Assembly: GCA_001797935.1 (NCBI GenBank)
Contig: MGQT01000040.1
Coordinates: 1-5,711, forward strand
Source: Deltaproteobacteria bacterium RBG_16_54_18
GTDB lineage: Bacteria > Desulfobacterota > B13-G15 > RBG-16-54-18
Reading direction: 5' to 3'
Length of the DNA: 5,711 bases
In this document: positions 1-4,372 of the stretch, one piece after another
Layout: every line of letters starts with the position of its first letter
Numbering within the stretch: position 1 is the stretch's first letter
Made by a program: the position numbers and the translations under genes
Notes under the pieces: model-generated
What the model was told of the DNA's origin: nothing
Databases searched by the model: none
What the model saw: the letters and a program-made list of their open reading frames with translations, nothing else

Positions 1-444
1 GCTGTCCTTGCCTTTGCCTTTAATCAGCCAACCGTCTTCATCGAGACGAACATCCGTAGCGTCTTTATCCACCACTTCTTCCAAAACCGGAAAACAATCA
101 CGGACCGCGAGATCATCCCCTTGATAGCACAGACGCTTGATGAGAAAAAACCCCGTGACTGGTATTACGCCTTGATGGATTATGGGGTTGCCTTAAAAGA
201 GCAACACACGAATCCGAGCCGCCGGAGCGCCCACTATACCCGGCAATCCCCGTTCGAAGGTTCGCTGAGGCAGGTGAGAGGAAAAATCATAAAGACTGTC
301 ATTGCACAACCGGGCATCTCCGAGGCCGCCCTGGTCAAGGAGTGCCGGCGCGAGCGCCAGGTCGTGAGCGAGGTCATCAAGCAATTACGCGCAGAAGGAT
401 TTATCATCAAACGAGGTAATCGCTTCTTTATAACAGAGAGATGA
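1..444 (+). CDS. MutY-like A/G-specific adenine glycosylase, 3' part
   Basis: This is the C-terminal 147 residues of a HhH-GPD superfamily DNA glycosylase; the reading frame is open to the left edge, so the start and the helix-hairpin-helix lie outside. By family it should remove adenine mispaired with guanine or 8-oxoguanine in base excision repair. Visible residues 1-79 match the GPD half: F-N-Q-P-x-V-F-I-E-T-N-I-R (7-19) is the segment carrying the catalytic acid, and W-Y-Y-A-L-M-D-Y-G (54-62) is the following conserved helix. The catalytic position, Asp in E. coli MutY (L-D-G-N-V), is Glu15 here. There are no cysteines after the MDYG helix, so the 4Fe-4S cluster loop of classical MutY is missing; instead there is an N-P-S-R-R-S-A-H-Y-T-R-Q segment typical of a cluster-less subgroup. 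Residues 88-147 look like a winged-helix domain (R-x-R-G-K-I-I, then a helix-turn-helix and a wing ending G-N-R-F-F-I). No 8-oxoG-recognising NUDIX-like domain is present. No gene symbol is given because the subgroup diverges from classical mutY. Confidence 0.88.
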   Translation, partial: AVLAFAFNQPTVFIETNIRSVFIHHFFQNRKTITDREIIPLIAQTLDEKKPRDWYYALMDYGVALKEQHTNPSRRSAHYTRQSPFEGSLRQVRGKIIKTVIAQPGISEAALVKECRRERQVVSEVIKQLRAEGFIIKRGNRFFITER

Positions 445-448
445 CAAG

Positions 449-528
449 CATGATTCTTCCGTTGACAACCTTCACAAGGGGGGGTAAGAATTGTGCAAGG
501 GGTTTCTAATAAAAAAGGTGAAATTGTC
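449..528 (+). repeat. Dispersed direct repeat, copy A (promoter/leader-like)
   Basis: This copy begins 5 nt after the glycosylase stop codon. It shares with 1745-1829 the order CATG, 9 variable bases, TTGACAACCTTC, AAGGGGG, TA(A/G)GAA, TTGT, TTTCTAATAAAAAA and ATTGTC. From TTGACA to the A-run I count 46 identical columns of 56 with one gap. TTGACA (462-467) and TAAGAA (485-490) are 17 bp apart, so this could be a sigma70-type promoter with a poor -10. Unlike copy B, the sequence after ATTGTC reads GCATAA and offers no start codon, so no gene begins directly on this copy. Confidence 0.7.
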
Positions 529-540
529 GCATAAACAGGA

Positions 541-570
541 AGGGATCTTATCCTGATCAGCATAAGCCCT
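541..570. repeat. 30-nt inverted repeat next to the cassette boundary
   Basis: CTTATCCTGA (547-556) faces TCAGCATAAG (557-566) with nine of ten pairs. The flanking AGGG (541-544) and CCCT (567-570) also pair if AT at 545-546 is bulged. The structure ends one base before GTTGAGC (571-577), the proposed left edge of the gene cassette. It is not followed by a T-run on the plus strand, so it is not a convincing terminator. It could be a structured recombination target, a regulator-binding dyad or a weak transcript end for the glycosylase gene. Confidence 0.45.
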
Positions 571-571
571 G

Positions 572-1051
572 TTGAGCCACAGAAAGGCCAAAGAAACCCA
601 TGCTGATCCCAGCCGTGTCTCTGTACATCATTCTCTCAGTGGCCCTTGTCGTAGTCGGGGGCGTAAAGAAAAACAGGACCGCTCTTGCCGTGCTTTCCGT
701 CCTCTTATGGCTGTGCTCTATCCTCTCGGCATTCTTCGTTGGGTGGGCTTGGCTCGAAAGGTCGTACTCCGAAAACTGGGCAATGTATGGAGTCCTTTTC
801 ATCTCCCTTCCAGGTATCATTTCAACCGGCGTCTTGGCAGTTTCAGCCCTTATGGTGGCAGCAGCCCGGGGCATCGAAAACAGAAAGCCAGTTTGCCTAA
901 GCCTATACATCCTTCTTCTTTTCTTGGCTGTCCAGGTCGTCATGGGCATCTGGGCAGCGTAAAGAGATGAGCAAGGCGAGTGCCCAACCAATGAAGCCGG
1001 CGCCGGGAAGCGTGGCAGTTCTTTTTGGCAGCAGCGCGGATTAGCTTTTCG
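572..1051 (+). mobile_element. Putative integron gene cassette (membrane protein + attC)
   Basis: The segment has the layout of a mobile gene cassette: a left boundary at G^TTGAGC (cut between 571 and 572), a short leader of 28 nt, one gene (600-962), then an attC-like site whose recombination point falls between 1051 and 1052. If the segment were circularised, the left-end TTGAGC behind the terminal G would face the R'' box GCCCAAC (982-988) with six of seven pairs, as expected for the native attC of a cassette circle. The 480-bp size and single same-strand gene are typical of cassettes. No integrase gene is visible, and no second clear attC is present, so this would be an isolated cassette or the surviving edge of an array. 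The left boundary rests on a short motif and is less certain than the attC itself. Confidence 0.5.
600..962 (+). CDS. Small four-helix integral membrane protein, function unknown
   Basis: This encodes 120 residues with four strongly hydrophobic segments at about 4-22, 27-51, 62-89 and 98-119. The short loops K-K-N-R (23-26) and R-G-I-E-N-R-K (90-96) carry the positive charge, so both loops are probably cytoplasmic with N- and C-termini outside. There is no catalytic motif I can name and I do not recognise the family. The ATG at 600 is the only usable start after the in-frame stop at 573-575. The ribosome site is poor: AGAAAGG at 581-587 is rather far upstream. The alternating hydrophobic pattern and positive-inside loops support this frame over two overlapping open frames that give arginine- and serine-rich products without any such order. 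The gene lies 20 bp upstream of an attC-like site and is probably the payload of a gene cassette. It has no obvious promoter of its own apart from the repeat at 449-528. Confidence 0.72.
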   Translation: MLIPAVSLYIILSVALVVVGGVKKNRTALAVLSVLLWLCSILSAFFVGWAWLERSYSENWAMYGVLFISLPGIISTGVLAVSALMVAAARGIENRKPVCLSLYILLLFLAVQVVMGIWAA

Positions 1052-1057
1052 TTGGGT
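982..1057 (+). other. attC-like integron recombination site (59-base element)
   Basis: The outer boxes fit the attC consensus: R'' GCCCAAC (982-988; RYYYAAC) and R' GTTGGGT (1051-1057; GTTRRRY), pairing over all seven positions with one terminal G-T wobble. Inside them, AAGCCGGCGC (994-1003) pairs with GCGCGGATT (1034-1042) as L'' and L': A-T, A-T, one G-A mismatch, C-G, C-G, one unpaired G (999), then G-C, C-G, G-C, C-G. A single unpaired base in one arm of the L stem is the hallmark extrahelical base used by the integrase. Unpaired central spacers are 989-993 and 1043-1050; 1004-1033 is the variable terminal loop. The AAGCCG(A/G)CGCCG and CGCGG(C/A)TTA segments resemble the aadA1 cassette attC as I remember it. 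The 76-bp length lies in the normal range. Strand orientation matches the upstream gene. The main doubt is the weak pairing inside the loop and the lack of a second site nearby. Confidence 0.7.
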
Positions 1058-1088
1058 TATTATCTGATACACTAAAGATAGAAAACTC

Positions 1089-1107
1089 ACTTGAAATAAT
1101 TTCAAGT
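1089..1107. promoter_or_regulatory. Perfect 19-nt palindrome over the vapBC -35 (candidate operator)
   Basis: ACTTGAAATAATTTCAAGT is a perfect palindrome with nine-base arms around a central A (1098). It contains the TTGAAA -35 hexamer at 1091-1096, so a protein bound here would block RNA polymerase. Ribbon-helix-helix antitoxins bind palindromic operators, which makes VapB, alone or with VapC, the likely ligand; this assignment is inference. Confidence 0.6.
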
Positions 1108-1119
1108 AATGTGTATATT
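1091..1119 (+). promoter_or_regulatory. vapBC promoter
   Basis: TTGAAA (1091-1096) and TATATT (1114-1119) are separated by exactly 17 bp, each matching five of six consensus sigma70 positions. Transcription would begin around 1126, giving an untranslated leader of about 25 nt before vapB, with a strong AGGAGGT ribosome site at 1139-1145. The -35 lies inside one palindrome and the -10 inside the left arm of another, the usual arrangement for toxin-antitoxin autorepression. Confidence 0.65.
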
Positions 1120-1138
1120 GTAGCTAAATGATACACAT
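1109..1138. promoter_or_regulatory. 30-nt dyad over the vapBC -10 (candidate operator)
   Basis: ATGTGTAT (1109-1116) is the exact inverse of ATACACAT (1131-1138). The dyad centre is itself a palindrome, TAGCTA (1121-1126), so the whole unit has common symmetry around 1123/1124. The left arm overlaps the -10 hexamer. A further TGATACAC half-site occurs at 1065-1072, upstream of the promoter, in the same orientation as 1129-1136. This fits a VapB/VapBC binding site; which dyad is the real operator cannot be told from sequence. Confidence 0.55.
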
Positions 1139-1149
1139 AGGAGGTCCAT

Positions 1150-1344
1150 ATGAGAACTAATATAATTATCGATGATAATCTCATGGCAAAAGCAATTCAT
1201 GCTTCCGGTTACAAAACCAAGAAGGAAACGGTTGAGGAAGCTCTTAAGCTATTGATCACCATGAAGAATCAAACAAAAATTAGGAAGTATCGTGGAAAGC
1301 TTAACTGGGAAGGCGATTTAGACAAAATGAGAATAGACAAATGA
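1150..1344 (+). CDS. vapB: VapB-type antitoxin (ribbon-helix-helix family)
   Basis: This 64-residue protein is the antitoxin of a type II toxin-antitoxin pair. It should bind and neutralise the VapC nuclease through its C-terminal tail and bind operator DNA through its N-terminal part, repressing the operon. The N-terminal M-R-T-N-I-I-I-D-D strand followed by G-Y-K-T-K-K-E-T-V-E-E-A-L-K-L-L is the signature of the VapB antitoxin family once called DUF2191 (ribbon-helix-helix fold). The tail Y-R-G-K-L-N-W-E-G-D-L-D-K-M-R (about 47-61) matches the toxin-binding peptide typical of this family. The ATG at 1150 is preceded by AGGAGGT at 1139-1145, a strong ribosome site four bases away. The stop codon overlaps the vapC start in ATGA (1341-1344), indicating translational coupling. 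The gene and its partner are far richer in A and T than the flanking core genes, which suggests horizontal acquisition. Confidence 0.92.
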   Translation: MRTNIIIDDNLMAKAIHASGYKTKKETVEEALKLLITMKNQTKIRKYRGKLNWEGDLDKMRIDK

Positions 1345-1733
1345 TCGTAGCAGATACTTCTGTTTGGATAGATTATCTTAAAGGAATTAAGGCTCGGCAT
1401 ACTGACATTCTCGATCAAGAACTGCTCCATAACAGGATTATCACAGGAGATATAATTATAGCGGAATTTCTCCAGGGATTTAAAGATGAAAAAGATTATA
1501 ATCAAGCAAAAGAAATCATGAATGCCCTGGAATATCATGATTTTGTCGGTAAAGAAATTGCATATAAAGCAGCCCAAAATTTTAGAAAATTAAGAAAAAA
1601 AGGAATAACAGTACGAAAAACAATAGATGTTATAATCGCTACCTTTTGCATTGAGAATAACTTTCCATTAATCCATAACGATAAAGATTTTGATCCCATG
1701 GAACAATATTTGGGATTAAAAGTAATAAGATAG
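1341..1733 (+). CDS. vapC: VapC toxin, PIN-domain ribonuclease
   Basis: This 130-residue PIN-domain protein should be the toxin of the VapBC pair, a magnesium-dependent endoribonuclease that by family precedent cuts tRNA or rRNA when VapB is degraded. The expected acidic centre is visible: Asp5 in M-I-V-A-D-T-S-V-W-I-D, Glu42 in I-I-I-A-E-F-L-Q-G, Asp96 in T-I-D-V-I-I-A-T-F-C, and Asp114 with Asp116 in L-I-H-N-D-K-D-F-D. The length is normal for the family and no active-site residue is missing, so the toxin looks functional. The ATG overlaps the vapB stop by four bases and has only a weak ribosome site of its own, so its synthesis probably depends on vapB translation. The gene is notably A-rich, with an A-run near 1594-1600. 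A short inverted repeat (1729-1734 with 1740-1745) straddles its stop codon, but no T-rich tail follows. Confidence 0.94.
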   Translation: MIVADTSVWIDYLKGIKARHTDILDQELLHNRIITGDIIIAEFLQGFKDEKDYNQAKEIMNALEYHDFVGKEIAYKAAQNFRKLRKKGITVRKTIDVIIATFCIENNFPLIHNDKDFDPMEQYLGLKVIR

Positions 1734-1744
1734 AATGAATCTAT

Positions 1745-1829
1745 CATGCGTCTTTGGTTGACAACCTTCGTAAGGGGGAGTAGGAAATTGTAGAAGTAAT
1801 TTCTAATAAAAAAAGGGGGGGGGATTGTC
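1745..1829 (+). repeat. Dispersed direct repeat, copy B: probable promoter and leader of the 820-residue gene
   Basis: This is the second copy of the element at 449-528, starting 12 nt after vapC. TTGACA (1758-1763) and TAGGAA (1781-1786) have the same 17-bp spacing as in copy A, and the shared TTTCTAATAAAAAA block (1800-1813) leads straight into the ribosome site. TTGACA sits in a perfect palindrome, GGTTGACAACC. The position just before the large gene suggests that it serves as its promoter and 5' leader. The -10 hexamer is weak, so promoter activity is inference. Confidence 0.65.
1813..1823 (+). promoter_or_regulatory. Ribosome binding site made of a nine-G tract
   Basis: Seven A residues (1808-1814) run into nine G residues (1815-1823), ending seven bases before the ATG at 1831. 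The AAGGGG part can pair with the 16S anti-Shine-Dalgarno. This spacing decides in favour of ATG 1831 over the TTG at 1825, which lies only one base after the tract. The corresponding place in copy A has only GGTG, so the tract is an expansion specific to this copy. Homopolymers this long are prone to slippage, which would change the spacing between ribosome site and start codon. Confidence 0.6.
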
Positions 1830-1830
1830 T

Positions 1831-4293
1831 ATGCCGAAGATTATTACCATATTAAATAAACTCACTATCGGGCGGTACGTTTTTGCTTTTATTCTTCTCG
1901 TTTTTCCCACAATTTGTTTAGCCGCTGTTCCAACATTAATAGGAACGATTGATTTGAACGCGCCTATTACACAACTTCGTGTTACGCCTGATGGCAAACG
2001 AGCAGTTGTAATGCTGCAGCCATCCGGAAATCAATCATGGGGTATGAGAGTCATTGATACCTCTAATCCCCAAAAACCGATTTTAAAAGGCTTCCTTGAT
2101 GTCCTTGGTAAGCTGGCATTATCACCAGATGGTCGTCAAGCATTAATTCTGAAAGAAATAGAAAAAGAAAAGTATGATACGCCAACACGCCACGAAATCA
2201 TTGCTATTGACCTCTCTAATCCTGACAGCCCAAAAGTACAATGGCGGCGCGAGATCCTGGCACGTAAAGTAGTTCTTGCCGATGATGCGAGCGCCTATGC
2301 CGCTTCGATGCCCTCCAAAATAGAGCCAAAACCGGGTGAAGGGAAAATTTGGCAAACGGTAATAAGTTGGACCAGAAATGATCGCCCAGAGAGTGTTGTC
2401 GAAGAAGCCAAGCATACCTACGGGGACATGCATCTTTCTGACCGTGCTACATTTCTATTACTTCCGCAGCACAAACGCCAATTTCGTTTGTTTGATCTTC
2501 GAGCTAAAGAGCCAATCCTCTATGAACAGGGTTTTACATCTTTTTACAGATATGGAAGCTTGTTAGGGTTTCTGGAAAGTGGTCACATTATTGTTGAAGA
2601 CACGCGTGCTCCGCGCATTGGCGTATATGCTCCTCAGAAAGGTATACCACGAATTGCCACCCTGACACATGATATCGGCAATTATTGCACGAGGCTCAAT
2701 CTCAACGAAACCGGAACAGCGTTAATTCTGGATAACACCAGTCTGAATATCATTAGCCCGAGAGGTCGTGTTGATCGCATCGATGTTCAGTTGCCTGAAA
2801 AAATATCGTTTAGCGGTTCTTGGCAACTCCCGCCGGCAACCTATCCTAAAGCTGCAACACAGACTTACTTGTTTGCCACAGGAGGTGATCATGGTCGGGA
2901 AATGAAAATATTCCACCTTGACGTTTCCACTCTTTCCACTCCGTCTATCGTGGACTGGAATTCACTTGAGGCAGCACACCGCGATACCATGGATCGCTAT
3001 AATCGGGATATTCGCGAGAAAAAACCAATACCATATCACTATGCGATTAACCGTCTGGAGGAAGCAGGAGTCCAACAAGCATTAGACGCTACAGTTGAAG
3101 GAATTTCTAATAAAAAAGCAGCGGTCATACTGAATGATTACGGCTTTCTGACTTTCAAAGAAAATGCTAATTCCAAATTAGCAGAGACCGCCCTGCGCCG
3201 TGCCATTGTTTTGGACCCCGAGCGTGCAATCACGAGGCTCAATCTGGCGGATATGTTGCGAGCACGCCTCTCTTTCCTGACTGATTTTTCAGCAAAACAA
3301 AAGCAGCTATCAGAAATCAAAGCACTTTATCAAAAATATCTGGCGCTTGGCGGTAAAAGCAATGCGCGCATTGAAAGTATCTTGAAAGATGAGACAGACC
3401 GTATTGCCAGCGGTAACATTTGTCGAGCCATTGCAAGCTACGCTAATGCGGGAAGATTAGAAGAACTTGTCTCGGGTATTGGAATAAACATCAAAGTGGG
3501 AGAGCGTAGGCTTGATTTTGTGTTTAGCACGGAAGGAACAGCGCATGTGCCTGTAATGTATGTTTTTGATGCCAAGACGGATTTCCCTCTGAAAGACGAT
3601 GAAATTTCAATTCCCGATGCTAATGAGCTTGGGGGCGGCGACGAATTGGGCTTGGTTGTTTATCGCGATGCCGCTCATATTCTTCATTACCGTGACTTCC
3701 GTCATCCAGTAGCAACCACGCCCCTTACTGGTGGCGATGCATGCGAATTCGAAGCAAAGACTGTCGAAAAGATTGGACCAAAGGCCATCGAACCAAATCT
3801 ATGCCGAAGCTTAATTAAAGGCGAAGGTCCACCATCGATTGTTTTCAAGACACCTGCTCCTATTGAACGAGAAAATGTTAGCAAACGCTACTCGGAAACT
3901 GGTGGTGCCAATAATATGTGCCTCCTCGATTTTGCCAACGATGGCAAACCCGTAAATGTGGCAGAAATGGAAATATCATTCAGAGGTGGAGTAGGATGCG
4001 ATGCCAAGTTTTATGACATATTGGACAATACTGGCCAAAATTTACTATCAGGAACGAAGCATGAATTACTCATGAAATTGCAGGACGCAGACCCATCCAA
4101 ACGATATCCTCCAATATGTAGCAATGAACCACGTTTCTTTGTTTACCGTGACAAAGTCTATTTTGAGAACAAACCAGCTGATTGGACGATAGATAACGGC
4201 GGTGAGTACCACCGTGTTACCCGAATCGACCAGGGCAAAGTGGTTGACGTGTGTGATTTTAAATTCGAAACAACCATTGTGCCTGTAAACTAA
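1831..4293 (+). CDS. Large exported protein: beta-propeller-like, TPR-like and C-terminal Cys-containing domains
   Basis: This encodes 820 residues of unknown function. Residues 1-31 form a Sec signal peptide: basic start (K3, K10, R15), hydrophobic core 16-28 and a cleavage site after C-L-A (31). The sequence P-T-I-C is not a lipobox, so a soluble periplasmic or secreted product is expected. Residues about 33-370 look like a beta-propeller: recurring hydrophobic strands with x-T/S-P-D-G-K/R turns (51-56, 97-102) and LVIVD-like x-I-D-x-S-N-P motifs at 74-80 and 125-131. Residues about 428-500 resemble TPR helices (A-E-T-A-L-R-R-A-I-V-L-D-P-E-R-A). Residues about 529-820 hold a strand-rich domain that I do not recognise. 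The mature chain has eight cysteines (286, 531, 638, 658, 697, 723, 763, 808), an even number compatible with disulfides formed outside the cytoplasm. The ATG at 1831 is chosen for its ribosome site. GC content is intermediate between vapBC and rsmE, and the gene faces rsmE convergently. A role in envelope interaction or scaffolding is possible but unproven. Confidence 0.86.
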   Translation: MPKIITILNKLTIGRYVFAFILLVFPTICLAAVPTLIGTIDLNAPITQLRVTPDGKRAVVMLQPSGNQSWGMRVIDTSNPQKPILKGFLDVLGKLALSPDGRQALILKEIEKEKYDTPTRHEIIAIDLSNPDSPKVQWRREILARKVVLADDASAYAASMPSKIEPKPGEGKIWQTVISWTRNDRPESVVEEAKHTYGDMHLSDRATFLLLPQHKRQFRLFDLRAKEPILYEQGFTSFYRYGSLLGFLESGHIIVEDTRAPRIGVYAPQKGIPRIATLTHDIGNYCTRLNLNETGTALILDNTSLNIISPRGRVDRIDVQLPEKISFSGSWQLPPATYPKAATQTYLFATGGDHGREMKIFHLDVSTLSTPSIVDWNSLEAAHRDTMDRYNRDIREKKPIPYHYAINRLEEAGVQQALDATVEGISNKKAAVILNDYGFLTFKENANSKLAETALRRAIVLDPERAITRLNLADMLRARLSFLTDFSAKQKQLSEIKALYQKYLALGGKSNARIESILKDETDRIASGNICRAIASYANAGRLEELVSGIGINIKVGERRLDFVFSTEGTAHVPVMYVFDAKTDFPLKDDEISIPDANELGGGDELGLVVYRDAAHILHYRDFRHPVATTPLTGGDACEFEAKTVEKIGPKAIEPNLCRSLIKGEGPPSIVFKTPAPIERENVSKRYSETGGANNMCLLDFANDGKPVNVAEMEISFRGGVGCDAKFYDILDNTGQNLLSGTKHELLMKLQDADPSKRYPPICSNEPRFFVYRDKVYFENKPADWTIDNGGEYHRVTRIDQGKVVDVCDFKFETTIVPVN

Positions 4294-4372
4294 TCTAAAT
4301 GGCTTTTAAAGAGGCAAAAAAGTTTTAAAATGGCAGAATAGGGCTATTACCCTTGCATGTTAACCAATAAAC
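4294..4372. other. Convergent intergenic gap without a clear terminator
   Basis: This 79-bp gap separates the stop codons of two genes facing each other. It holds only weak symmetry: TTTTAAA (4304-4310) with TTTAAAA (4324-4330), and AATAG-GG-CTATT around 4337-4348. Neither has a GC-rich stem followed by a T-run on either strand, so I cannot assign a Rho-independent terminator to either gene. Base composition changes here from the moderately AT-rich large gene to the GC-rich rsmE. Confidence 0.5.

Noticed and set aside
738..744. A second GTTGGGT (R'-like box) inside the membrane-protein gene
   Set aside because: No matching RYYYAAC box lies at a proper distance upstream and there is no L-box symmetry; the seven-base consensus alone is too common.
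572..970. Plus-strand open frame of 132 residues overlapping the membrane protein
   Set aside because: It is rich in Arg, Ser, His and Pro with no hydrophobic pattern, whereas the overlapping frame has four clean membrane segments with positive-inside loops.
557..1105. Long minus-strand open frame opposite the membrane-protein gene and attC
   Set aside because: Its product is basic, Arg/Ser/Thr-rich and without domain character, and it would run across the attC and the stop of a much more protein-like plus-strand gene; it is a shadow frame.
1729..1745. Hairpin GATAGA / TCTATC around the vapC stop as a terminator
   Set aside because: The stem is only six AT-rich pairs and no T-run follows on either strand; it is probably chance symmetry.
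1825..1830. TTG at 1825 as the start of the large exported protein
   Set aside because: It lies one base after the nine-G ribosome site, too close for initiation; the ATG at 1831 has a seven-base gap and gives a normal signal peptide.
4337..4356. AATAG-GG-CTATT and AGGG/CCCT symmetry as a terminator for rsmE or the large gene
   Set aside because: The stems have four or five pairs and no T-tract follows in either direction.
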